Shown here in pieces: positions 56,963 through 62,892 of a stretch of 64,000 bases of DNA. The position numbers were made by a program, and so were the translations under genes. The DNA lies in contig NZ_CP114786.1 in the NCBI RefSeq assembly GCF_027359675.1, forward strand, positions 4,810,501 to 4,874,500, written 5' to 3'. This DNA comes from Roseibium sp. Sym1 (lineage in GTDB: Bacteria; Pseudomonadota; Alphaproteobacteria; Rhizobiales; Stappiaceae). Within the stretch, counting starts at the first letter, position 1. Each line of letters starts with the position of its first letter. The notes beneath the pieces are model-generated. The model saw only the letters and a program-made list of their open reading frames with translations. It did no database searches and was not told the origin of the DNA.

Positions 56963-57289
56963 TTACGCGGCTTCAACGTCCGCAGGGTGGCTGAAATGTG
57001 TATAGTCTTCGTCGTCGCGGGCGAAGCGCACATAGCCGCTCGGATTTGGATACACGCCAGTCACCAGATAGCCGGGTTGGCCACAGACGATGATCGGTTT
57101 CCCGAAGTCCTCCGGTTCCTGTGCTCGGCGCGCGGAAGCGCGTTTGAGGAACTCTTTGAACGACACGTCATAGGCGTGCGTGTAGTCTCGCCAGGCTGAC
57201 GCGATAGCTTTCCCACGTGAGGCGGCTGCATAGTTCACAGGCGGAAATCCGCTGACGTTCACTTCAAACAGTTTGATGCGAAATGCCAT
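56963..57289 (-). CDS. Hypothetical element protein, 108 aa
   Basis: Alpha/beta protein with MAFRIKLFEVNVSG, a RGKAIASAWRDYTHAYDVSFKEFLKRASARR segment and a GQPGYLVTGV strand. The spacing recalls small phage proteins with RNA- or protein-binding folds, but no family is identified. The ATG at 57289 follows AAGAAAGACCCTGTC, a cassette variant. Confidence 0.6.
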   Translation of the reverse strand: MAFRIKLFEVNVSGFPPVNYAAASRGKAIASAWRDYTHAYDVSFKEFLKRASARRAQEPEDFGKPIIVCGQPGYLVTGVYPNPSGYVRFARDDEDYTHFSHPADVEAA

Positions 57290-57303
57290 GACAGGGTCTT
57301 TCT

Positions 57304-57528
57304 TCACACGGTTTCCGCCTCAAGCTCTTTGAGCTTCTTGGAGGCAGTTGATTTGGCTTCTGGCAGGCTATTTGCCTGTCCTCCTGCATGAGCGTCGCCG
57401 TTTTGTTTCGGCGGCCCGTAGATCGCCCAAGCACCACCCGTGTAGGCAAAGGCAGAGAGCTTCTTTCCGTTCAACTGGTAGGCCCTATGGCCGCCCATGT
57501 CGCCGATCAATCTCCAACGCGCGATCAT
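57304..57528 (-). CDS. Hypothetical element protein, 74 aa
   Basis: Short protein beginning MIARWRLIGDMGGHRAYQLNGKKL with a strand-rich N-terminal part and a lysine-rich C-terminal helix. The start follows TAGAGGCCCGGACG, in which the upstream stop is part of the cassette. Confidence 0.6.
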   Translation of the reverse strand: MIARWRLIGDMGGHRAYQLNGKKLSAFAYTGGAWAIYGPPKQNGDAHAGGQANSLPEAKSTASKKLKELEAETV

Positions 57529-57539
57529 CGTCCGGGCCT

Positions 57540-57686
57540 CTATTTCTGTGTTTCACATTGGCCGTCGTCACGACAGCATTCAACGTAGCTTTCCATGCAT
57601 TCTTGGCACAGCGGCTCACCATCTTCCGTCAGTGTTTCGGCGGGCTGTTTTTTACAGCAGTTGCACATCAAGCCGTAGTCATCCAT
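57540..57686 (-). CDS. Cysteine-rich microprotein, 48 aa
   Basis: A 48-residue product with CNCC, CQEC and two further cysteines (CCRDDGQC), fitting a four- or six-ligand zinc fold. It starts after the cassette TAATCAGAAAGGCCCGGCCG and ends in the next cassette. Length and cysteine spacing resemble the microprotein at 60753-60899 on the other strand. Confidence 0.6.
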   Translation of the reverse strand: MDDYGLMCNCCKKQPAETLTEDGEPLCQECMESYVECCRDDGQCETQK

Positions 57687-57703
57687 CGGCCGGGCCTTTC
57701 TGA

Positions 57704-57964
57704 TTAGTCTTTGACTTCGCCGTAAACCTTGGCTGCGTGACCAAGATCGCTGAACTTGAAATACTGCTTTGCGATGGCGTCTAGATGGCCGACATCCGCA
57801 AATGGTCCAAGGGTCCGTTTCGCAATGTTGTGAGACAAAACGAAAGGGAGCAGGGCAGTGCGCAACTGCTCGATTTCGGCAGCGGCCCTGCGCGCCATCT
57901 GCGTTGAGGGATGCAGCGGGTCTGGTAGGGCGCTGATCGCGTGCAAAACGTCGTCGGTGTCCAT
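57704..57964 (-). CDS. Hypothetical element protein, 86 aa
   Basis: Helical protein (STQMARRAAAEIEQLRTALLPFVLSH is the common phage pattern of an AAxEIExLR helix). The ATG at 57964 follows the cassette CACGGAGGCCCGGCAG. The function is unknown. Confidence 0.62.
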   Translation of the reverse strand: MDTDDVLHAISALPDPLHPSTQMARRAAAEIEQLRTALLPFVLSHNIAKRTLGPFADVGHLDAIAKQYFKFSDLGHAAKVYGEVKD

Positions 57965-57981
57965 CTGCCGGGCCTCCGTGA

Positions 57982-58164
57982 TTACGTTCCGAAGCCGCAA
58001 TAGTGAGCTTCGTCAGAAGCTGCGCGAACCGCGTGCTCTGCCTCTTTCACTTTTGCCTTCAGATCGTCTGAGATTTTCACTGAACTGGATGCTTCCAAAG
58101 CCTCGTGCAGTTCGCGAAGTTTGTGCTGAATTGTCAGCAGTCGTCTGACTGGTTGCACTGCCAT
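57982..58164 (-). CDS. Hypothetical coiled-coil microprotein, 60 aa
   Basis: One long amphipathic helix (LLTIQHKLRELHEALEASSS..., KAKVKEAEHAVRAASDEA), probably a coiled coil. It is bounded by two copies of the TAATCA...GGCCCG cassette. Confidence 0.6.
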   Translation of the reverse strand: MAVQPVRRLLTIQHKLRELHEALEASSSVKISDDLKAKVKEAEHAVRAASDEAHYCGFGT

Positions 58165-58179
58165 GGCGGGCCTTTCTGA

Positions 58180-58383
58180 TTACGTTTCGTAGAATACGCA
58201 TGAAGCGTTGTGCGATCCGCCGATTGGATAGCCACAGCATTGGTGATGCGTCGGGTTCTGCTCCCGCGCGATCTTGTCCATGATCGGGTCTGTCAGGGCG
58301 AAGACGACGGAACCTGGAACCGACCCACGACTGGCTTCAGCGCGAAGCTTATCCATCTGCGATTTCAACCATTCATTCTGCAT
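58180..58383 (-). CDS. Hypothetical element protein, 67 aa
   Basis: Helical N-terminus (MQNEWLKSQMDKLRAEASR) and a C-terminal HHQCCGYPIGGSHNASC cluster that could bind a metal. Its leader TAGAAAGCTTCAGC keeps only part of the cassette. Not recognised. Confidence 0.6.
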   Translation of the reverse strand: MQNEWLKSQMDKLRAEASRGSVPGSVVFALTDPIMDKIAREQNPTHHQCCGYPIGGSHNASCVFYET

Positions 58384-58394
58384 GCTGAAGCTTT

Positions 58395-58487
58395 CTAATT
58401 TAGCACCCTTATGGCGAATTTTATGATGAGCGCGAGCGCAACAACGACCAGCACATAAACCCCGATGGCAGTGAGAAAGGTCGCCAT
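58395..58487 (-). CDS. Single-pass membrane microprotein, 30 aa
   Basis: The product is one membrane helix (MATFLTAIGVYVLVVVALAL...) with a short basic end. Coding is supported by a perfect cassette (TAATCAGAAAGGCCCGGAC) before the ATG and a downstream gene 11 bases after its stop. Confidence 0.55.
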   Translation of the reverse strand: MATFLTAIGVYVLVVVALALIIKFAIRVLN

Positions 58488-58503
58488 GTCCGGGCCTTTC
58501 TGA

Positions 58504-58728
58504 TTACGCGCGCAGGCACCGCAATTTGGGCAGTGCTTTGCGCAGTGAAGTGATGGCGTCAACGCAGTCCGGACAGGTAACCAGGCGGCCGCCTTTCAGC
58601 GCCTTGGAATCCTGGCCCTCTTCCGAGCCGTCGCAGTCGAATGCGTCACCGCAAAAGAAGTATTCGCCCGAGCCAAGGGGTGAAATCGCGCAGATCCGCC
58701 CATCGAGACGTTGATAGAATTCCTGCAT
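58504..58728 (-). CDS. Hypothetical cysteine-containing element protein, 74 aa
   Basis: Short protein with FCGDAFDCDG and a CPDC pair (about residue 55), suggesting a small zinc fold. Bounded by CACAAAGGCCCGGCA upstream and TAATCAGAAAGGCCCGGAC downstream. Confidence 0.62.
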   Translation of the reverse strand: MQEFYQRLDGRICAISPLGSGEYFFCGDAFDCDGSEEGQDSKALKGGRLVTCPDCVDAITSLRKALPKLRCLRA

Positions 58729-58744
58729 TGCCGGGCCTTTGTGG

Positions 58745-58984
58745 TTAGGGTTTCTCAGGACCGCGCAAAGCGGCGTCGATAAGGTCAATTTCGGTCGTCA
58801 CAAAGACCGGCGTGCACGCCCGATTTTCAATATTGAAAATGGATGTCCTCACGCGGTTCAGCGCAGATCGCAGACGATCGATTTCGTCGGCTGCGCTTTC
58901 AAGCTCGTGCGCATCGATCGAAGCAGCCTTGTGCTGGCGCATCGTGTCGGCGCACTGCCGTAATCTCTGAGCGCTGTCGGACAT
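58745..58984 (-). CDS. Hypothetical helical element protein, 79 aa
   Basis: Helical protein (SAQRLRQCADTMRQHKAASIDAHELESAADEIDRLRSAL) in the pattern of small phage coiled-coil proteins. It is the first gene after the repressor on the leftward transcript. The ATG at 58984 follows GGTAGGCCCGTC. Confidence 0.62.
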   Translation of the reverse strand: MSDSAQRLRQCADTMRQHKAASIDAHELESAADEIDRLRSALNRVRTSIFNIENRACTPVFVTTEIDLIDAALRGPEKP

Positions 58985-59032
58985 GACGGGCCTACCCAAG
59001 TTCGTATCAGGCAAAAACTGGTTTGATGCGAA

Positions 59033-59416
59033 CTACGCCGTCGCTTCAATCATGCCTTTGGCTGACTGAAGAAGCGCCTGCCGGCACTTGGGCCCCAAGC
59101 GCTCGAACGATCGGAGTAAATCCAACGCACCTGGCACGTTCGCTGCGTCCATAATCGTCTGGTCTGCGACGGAAACATCGCCGGAAGATGTCAGCCCCTC
59201 GAAGAAAAAACCAGGCTCGACGCCGAACGCGTTCGCGATATCGAAAAGACGACCAGAGCCGATCCGATTGGTGCCTTTCTCATATTTTTGTATCTGCTGG
59301 AAGGTGATGCCGAGATGCTCGCCAAGCTTTTCCTGGCTCATGCCGAGCATAATGCGTTTCATGCGGACACGGCTTCCAACATGGATGTCCGCGGGGTTCG
59401 GTGTTCTATTTGTCAT
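59033..59416 (-). CDS. Cro/CI-family (XRE) transcriptional repressor
   Basis: The 127-residue protein has an N-terminal XRE helix-turn-helix (about residues 16-70; GSRVRMKRIMLGMSQEKLGEHLGITFQQIQKYEKGTNRI) and a helical C-terminal part without an S24/LexA peptidase motif, so it is not expected to self-cleave. The ATG at 59416 has GGAG about 9 bases upstream. It is the first leftward gene beside a divergent operator region and is the likely master repressor of the element. Similar short regulators also occur on chromosomes. Confidence 0.85.
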   Translation of the reverse strand: MTNRTPNPADIHVGSRVRMKRIMLGMSQEKLGEHLGITFQQIQKYEKGTNRIGSGRLFDIANAFGVEPGFFFEGLTSSGDVSVADQTIMDAANVPGALDLLRSFERLGPKCRQALLQSAKGMIEATA

Positions 59417-59493
59417 TGCATGTTTCTCCGTCAAATGAGGTTCAGCTCATGATCTCATGGATTTGTGGGCAACGTTTTTCACGTTATGAATGC

Positions 59494-59522
59494 ACGCTAA
59501 CATTGAAATATGATAACGTCAA
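59494..59522 (-). promoter_or_regulatory. Candidate leftward promoter 1 of the element
   Basis: On the minus strand TTGACG (59522-59517), 17 bases, TAGCGT (59499-59494), then GCATTCA. It should drive the repressor and the leftward array. The -10-like box is poor for sigma-70, so the conserved TARCGTnnATTCA may instead be a regulator site. Confidence 0.6.
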
Positions 59523-59532
59523 TTGCGTTGAC
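59518..59532. promoter_or_regulatory. Inverted repeat GTCAA-N5-TTGAC (putative operator)
   Basis: GTCAA (59518-59522) and TTGAC (59528-59532) form an inverted repeat that overlaps the -35 boxes of the leftward and rightward promoters, placed back to back with 5 bases between. A repressor dimer here would block both. Confidence 0.5.
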
Positions 59533-59556
59533 TTGCATTTTTTGAAAATATATAAG
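59528..59556 (+). promoter_or_regulatory. Rightward sigma-70-like promoter of the element
   Basis: TTGACT (59528-59533), a 17-base spacer and TATAAG (59551-59556) form a near-consensus promoter. The expected transcription start, about 59563, coincides with the ATG at 59562, so the first message may be leaderless. Confidence 0.7.
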
Positions 59557-59561
59557 AAGGC

Positions 59562-60107
59562 ATGCACTATGGATTGATTGCTAAAAGAAAAGACCTACCG
59601 TCTCTCCAAAGTCAACGTGAGGCACTTTCGGAATGCGAACGTATTTTGCCAGAACCTACGGAAGAGACATTGACTGCGATCCGCCCGGGATTCGAGTTGA
59701 CGGTATATTCTCTCAAATGTTTTGCGTTCGAGCGCTCCGCGGACTACCAGCCGCGCAAGGTAGCAATGGCATTGCTCGAAATTGTCGAAAAGCCTGGGGT
59801 GTCGATCAATGTGATCAATACCGCTGAAACATATAGGTTGCTCGAAGACGCTGGTAGATTGTCTCGCGACGTTCTAGACGCATTGGCAGGGGCCAGACAG
59901 GTACAAGCTGGTCGTGGTCGGCCGAAATGGCCGGCGCCCTCTCAGGACAGTATTGATGAAGCCCTGCTTATTTGGATGGACACCGTCAGGTATCGGACTG
60001 ACGAAGACGCTCGCAAGATTGTTAAGGCAAGATGTGCCTACAAATGGTCGAATGCCCGCATTCGTAAGTATCTGGGGCCGTCCGGTCGGAAACCAGGCAG
60101 GAAATAG
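59562..60107 (+). CDS. Degenerate serine-recombinase-like regulator
   Basis: The 181-residue protein can be aligned by eye with small serine resolvases: LQSQREAL for the early LDxQxxAL helix, YSLKCFAFERSADY for the LDRLGR region, EKPGVSINVINTAET for the GVSIRFIDDG strand, and a C-terminal GRGRPKW plus helix-turn-helix-like end. The catalytic serine of the RVS motif is replaced (AKRKDLPS) and the DRLGR motif is lost, so it is probably not a recombinase. Its position opposite the repressor suggests a DNA-binding, Cro-like regulator. This is inference from pattern only. Confidence 0.5.
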   Translation: MHYGLIAKRKDLPSLQSQREALSECERILPEPTEETLTAIRPGFELTVYSLKCFAFERSADYQPRKVAMALLEIVEKPGVSINVINTAETYRLLEDAGRLSRDVLDALAGARQVQAGRGRPKWPAPSQDSIDEALLIWMDTVRYRTDEDARKIVKARCAYKWSNARIRKYLGPSGRKPGRK

Positions 60108-60120
60108 AGGAGCCGAGGCC

Positions 60121-60312
60121 ATGGGCATCACTGATGGAACATACATTTGCAAACTCTGCGGCGAGTGGATGACGGGTTGCTCTCTATGTGGTCAAGCGCC
60201 GCTTATCGACAACAGGGAGAACCTGCGCCGACAGGAACAGGCCGAGCGAGACGGCGAGCGAGAACTGTGGCGGCAAAGCCAAGCCATCCGAAATTCAGCG
60301 AATAGCCGATAA
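60121..60312 (+). CDS. Zinc-ribbon microprotein, 63 aa
   Basis: N-terminal zinc ribbon (CKLCGEWMTGCSLCG, two CxxC pairs) and a charged helix (RENLRRQEQAERDGERELWRQ). The start is set by the right cassette GAGGAGCCGAGGCC just before the ATG. Confidence 0.65.
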   Translation: MGITDGTYICKLCGEWMTGCSLCGQAPLIDNRENLRRQEQAERDGERELWRQSQAIRNSANSR

Positions 60313-60330
60313 AACAAGGGAGCCAAAGCC

Positions 60331-60531
60331 GTGAAAGTGCTAGCATACAACGACCAATCCATGACTTGGCGTGAAGTTGTAAATGACGGTCGAATAGACT
60401 TCTTCGATCAGTTTGGTCGCCGTTATCGGTTGAAAGAGATGAGCAATGGACAACTGACGTTGTCGGCGTCTGATGGGCCTCTGGAAATGAAACCGAGTGG
60501 ATGCCATCGGATTGCATTTAAGACATCGTGA
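60331..60531 (+). CDS. Hypothetical element protein, 66 aa
   Basis: Strand-rich protein (VLAYNDQSMTWREVVNDGRIDFFDQFGRRYRL...) beginning at a GTG directly after the cassette AAGGGAGCCAAAGCC. Not recognised. Confidence 0.6.
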   Translation: MKVLAYNDQSMTWREVVNDGRIDFFDQFGRRYRLKEMSNGQLTLSASDGPLEMKPSGCHRIAFKTS

Positions 60532-60550
60532 TCATAAGGGAGCCGAGGCC

Positions 60551-60742
60551 GTGATTTCAGACCAAGAAATTGACGCTGTTGCCGAGCAGGTCAAGAGCTC
60601 TGTTTGGAGCGCGGCCGATGCCAATCTATCCAAGAACGCAAAAGATGTGGTGACTGCCGGCGAACTGTCAGCCATTGCGAAGGCAGCGTATTCCGCCGCG
60701 TATCAGGCATTGTTTCGTTTGAAAATTAATGAGCGAAAATAG
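60551..60742 (+). CDS. Hypothetical element protein, 63 aa
   Basis: Helical protein (SDQEIDAVAEQVKSSVWSAADANL...) starting at a GTG after AAGGGAGCCGAGGCC, a consensus copy of the right cassette. A longer frame upstream ignores the cassette. Not recognised. Confidence 0.6.
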   Translation: MISDQEIDAVAEQVKSSVWSAADANLSKNAKDVVTAGELSAIAKAAYSAAYQALFRLKINERK

Positions 60743-60752
60743 GAGCGGGCAC

Positions 60753-60899
60753 ATGCGATTGATCTATGACGGCCTCGAAAACTGCGCTTGGTGCGGATGT
60801 TATCTCGGACAGCGCGCGATCAATCAAATCGGCAGCAGCACGACGCAGCGGATTGTCTGTCAGCCTTGCTGGGATTCCAGAAATATCGAACGGAAATAA
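60753..60899 (+). CDS. Cysteine-rich microprotein, 48 aa
   Basis: A 48-residue product with CAWCGC near residue 11 and a CQPC pair near residue 37, a likely zinc knuckle. It starts after TAGGAGCGGGCAC, and its stop TAA is part of the next cassette (TAAGGGAGCCG). Confidence 0.6.
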   Translation: MRLIYDGLENCAWCGCYLGQRAINQIGSSTTQRIVCQPCWDSRNIERK

Positions 60900-60913
60900 G
60901 GGAGCCGAAGGCG

Positions 60914-61060
60914 ATGCGAGAGGGTGTCGATATCGCTGCGATGGTCTTGGTTGGGTGCCTCTTGATCCTGATTTCCTTCGTGCTCGCACCGAACGCCTAC
61001 ACATGCATTGGGTATTGTGACGATAGCGGTTCGTTTAACTTTATTCACGAAACCAAATAG
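60914..61060 (+). CDS. Membrane microprotein, 48 aa
   Basis: One membrane helix (about residues 7-27, DIAAMVLVGCLLILISFVLA) with a short polar, cysteine-containing tail. The ATG follows the cassette AAGGGAGCCGAAGGCG. Confidence 0.6.
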   Translation: MREGVDIAAMVLVGCLLILISFVLAPNAYTCIGYCDDSGSFNFIHETK

Positions 61061-61073
61061 GGAGCCTGAGACG

Positions 61074-61328
61074 ATGAATAAGCCCGTCACTAAATTCGAA
61101 GCTGAACGTGCGGAAGCGGTTCTCGCGCGCCTCCGGATCATCAAGGCCATGGTGCTGGAATGCGTTGAAGTCGTGCCAGTCAGCGAGGATGTTGAGTGCA
61201 GCGTGCACGAGGCTCTTGACGCATTGATTTCGGCCGTCAACGACAAGGCCGCCGATGCGACGTCGAAAGCAGAGGCGCTTGGCCTCGACCTCAACCCCTT
61301 CGATGCATTCGACAAACCAATATCATAA
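61074..61328 (+). CDS. Hypothetical helical element protein, 84 aa
   Basis: Acidic helical protein (KFEAERAEAVLARLRIIKAMVLECVEVVPVSEDVECSVHEALDAL). The ATG follows AGGGAGCCTGAGACG. Not recognised. Confidence 0.6.
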   Translation: MNKPVTKFEAERAEAVLARLRIIKAMVLECVEVVPVSEDVECSVHEALDALISAVNDKAADATSKAEALGLDLNPFDAFDKPIS

Positions 61329-61345
61329 ACAAGGGAGCCGAGATC

Positions 61346-61531
61346 GTGACCACGACGAATAGTATCTTGGACAAAATCACTGGCGGTAAGACATCGCAGA
61401 AAGCTTTCCGCACCATCGACCTTCAGGATGCGCGGACTGGCAAGCTGAAGCAATGTCGGCCCGCGCCGACCGATCCGCCAGCCCCTGAATGCGATTGGCG
61501 GCGCCTTCAGATTTCGAAAACAGAAGAATGA
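61346..61531 (+). CDS. Hypothetical element protein, 61 aa
   Basis: Short basic protein (TNSILDKITGGKTSQKAFRTIDLQ...) with a proline-rich C-terminal part, probably largely disordered. GTG start after the cassette AAGGGAGCCGAGATC. Confidence 0.58.
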   Translation: MTTTNSILDKITGGKTSQKAFRTIDLQDARTGKLKQCRPAPTDPPAPECDWRRLQISKTEE

Positions 61532-61548
61532 ACAAGGGAGCCGAGGCC

Positions 61549-61719
61549 GTGAAAGAGGAACGAGACGGCGGTGCGCCCATGAGTTGGCAATTGGCGTTTG
61601 TCGTTGTTGGTATTTACATTGCTGTTGCCGCCGTGCTGGTGGCTGAAAATATCACCTATGCCGACCGGCTCAGGGCCAAAATTGAAGCGGCTGAGTTTGA
61701 AAAAACGCCAGAGAACTGA
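61549..61719 (+). CDS. Membrane microprotein, 56 aa
   Basis: One membrane helix (about residues 13-33, LAFVVVGIYIAVAAVLVA) and a helical, charged tail. GTG start directly after a consensus cassette AAGGGAGCCGAGGCC. Confidence 0.6.
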   Translation: MKEERDGGAPMSWQLAFVVVGIYIAVAAVLVAENITYADRLRAKIEAAEFEKTPEN

Positions 61720-61731
61720 GGAGCCGAGACG

Positions 61732-61926
61732 ATGGCGAAGTGCGCATATTGCGACGAGCAGGCAATCACAGAGATTGACGGGGACAGCCTGTGCAAGCGT
61801 CACGCCGACGCCTGGTTGAGGGGCGAGGGTGAGGCTGCAGCCGAGTATCGTGACTGCGGCGGCGAGGGCTGGTTCAAGACCGACGATGGTGCGTTGGCGG
61901 TCTGCTACGGCGAAAAATGTCATTGA
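61732..61926 (+). CDS. Zinc-ribbon microprotein, 64 aa
   Basis: Cysteines in AKCAYCDEQAITEIDGDSLCKRHADAW form a likely treble-clef or ribbon (CxxC...CxxH); more cysteines occur at the end. The ATG follows GAGGAGCCGAGACG. Confidence 0.65.
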   Translation: MAKCAYCDEQAITEIDGDSLCKRHADAWLRGEGEAAAEYRDCGGEGWFKTDDGALAVCYGEKCH

Positions 61927-61943
61927 TCATAGGGGGCGAGGCT

Positions 61944-62204
61944 GTGGCTGATATCATTCGCATTGCTCCCCAGCTAACCGATGACGATATCGTCTCGTGG
62001 ATTGGCGACGGGGCGTTTACTTGTGGTGTGGCGATGCGCTTCGGCTGGGATATCAGCGATACGCGCCGCCGGCTGGATCGTTTGGCGCGCGCAGGGCGAT
62101 TGACCCGAAAGAAGATATCGAAGACGGCGTCTTGCCGCGTAACTGGCGGCCAGCATGTCGAGTGGGTGGACGCAACTGTCGCTGAAATTCAGCGTGACTC
62201 ATAG
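61944..62204 (+). CDS. Winged-helix-like element protein, 86 aa
   Basis: Residues about 15-65 read as a small winged helix (LTDDDIVSWIGDGAFTCGVAMRFGWDISDTRRRLDRLARAGRLTRKK), a pattern of phage DNA-binding proteins. The GTG at 61944 follows AGGGGGCGAGGCT; an ATG at 61917 would overlap the upstream gene. Confidence 0.65.
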   Translation: MADIIRIAPQLTDDDIVSWIGDGAFTCGVAMRFGWDISDTRRRLDRLARAGRLTRKKISKTASCRVTGGQHVEWVDATVAEIQRDS

Positions 62205-62215
62205 GGAGCCTGGCC

Positions 62216-62392
62216 GTGGCGACGACGCAAAACCTTGAAAAATTGGCGGCGATCATCGATCCGGATGCGTTTGAACCATTCGTCAAGACAGATGGTGCTG
62301 GTGTCTACTGGGGGCAGCGTCGGAACGATGCGCGCCGGAAGGCCCGCGAAGTTATTGCCGCGTTCAATTCGATAATTCTCGACGGAAACTGA
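62216..62392 (+). CDS. Hypothetical element protein, 58 aa
   Basis: Helical product (TTQNLEKLAAIIDPDAFEPF..., RRNDARRKAREVIAAFNSII) with GTG start after AGGGAGCCTGGCC. The second half resembles short phage helix proteins. The tight cassette spacing supports coding. Confidence 0.58.
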   Translation: MATTQNLEKLAAIIDPDAFEPFVKTDGAGVYWGQRRNDARRKAREVIAAFNSIILDGN

Positions 62393-62407
62393 GGAGCGCC
62401 GTGACGC

Positions 62408-62608
62408 ATGGACGAAGCAAGGCCGGGCATGGCGATAGCAGCTGACCCCAAGTTGGATTGGCCGCATGACACGAGCTACTGGAACAATTGCAGCCAGTGT
62501 GGTGTCCGGTTCATGGGGCCGAAGCGCGCGCCCGCTTGCTGGAAGTGTGTCGCCGACAGCACCAAGTCTTGGTGGAGTTCAAAATTCAATAAACCCAAAT
62601 TGAAATAA
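62408..62608 (+). CDS. Zinc-knuckle element protein, 66 aa
   Basis: Contains CSQCGVRFMGPKRAPACWKC (about residues 28-47), two CxxC pairs. The tail is basic (STKSWWSSKFNKPKLK) and may bind nucleic acid. GAGGAGCGCC lies upstream. Confidence 0.65.
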   Translation: MDEARPGMAIAADPKLDWPHDTSYWNNCSQCGVRFMGPKRAPACWKCVADSTKSWWSSKFNKPKLK

Positions 62609-62620
62609 CGGAGCGATATC

Positions 62621-62881
62621 ATGCATTTAGAAGGAGAAGACCTTAAACGCCTCCTGAATGAAATTCGGTCGCAGCTTCGCGGCGCTGGGTTCAACACTGT
62701 TGATGCGGTTTGCTACGGGTCTGTCGAGTCCGTCCGAAAGGCTCGTAACGAAGAGCAGGCCATTCTGGCGATTTCTGATGCGATCCCGCAGAAGATCTGG
62801 GATGAGTTCCAAGCCGATGAAAAAAGAGCGCAGGCTGATGAACTGCGGCGAAAGGCTTCAGAAATTGAAGCGTCAATCTAA
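62621..62881 (+). CDS. Hypothetical helical element protein, 86 aa
   Basis: Helical protein (EGEDLKRLLNEIRSQLRGAGF..., DEKRAQADELRRKASEIEAS) with a coiled-coil end. ACGGAGCGATATC precedes the ATG. Not recognised. Confidence 0.6.
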   Translation: MHLEGEDLKRLLNEIRSQLRGAGFNTVDAVCYGSVESVRKARNEEQAILAISDAIPQKIWDEFQADEKRAQADELRRKASEIEASI

Positions 62882-62892
62882 GGAGCCGATAC

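Larger units (their letters stand above)
54915..59000 (-). repeat. Leftward gene-junction cassette family (TAATCAGAAAGGCCCGG)
   Basis: On the minus strand nearly every junction repeats stop-GAAAGGCCCGG-start. Good copies lie at about 58729-58747, 58488-58506, 58165-58182, 57965-57984, 57687-57706, 56948-56965, 56409-56426, 56136-56153, 55456-55477, 55196-55215 and 54915-54934. The first bases supply the stop codon of the upstream gene, and GAAAGG/GGAGG supplies the ribosome-binding site. Confidence 0.85.
60105..62892 (+). repeat. Rightward gene-junction cassette family (AAGGGAGCCGAGGCC)
   Basis: On the plus strand the junctions before 60121, 60331, 60551, 60914, 61074, 61346, 61549, 61732, 62216 and 62893 share GGAGCC, the best copies reading AAGGGAGCCGAGGCC followed directly by ATG or GTG. 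The family differs completely from the leftward cassette. Six of the genes begin with GTG. Confidence 0.85.

Noticed and set aside
53457..58990. Regularly spaced GGCCTTTCTGATTA repeats as a CRISPR array
   Set aside because: The repeats are short, uneven in spacing (about 100-350 bases), degenerate, and each sits exactly between the stop and start of adjacent genes.
59562..60107. An active integrase or resolvase for the element
   Set aside because: The catalytic serine motif and the DRLGR arginine are not present, so recombination activity is unlikely.
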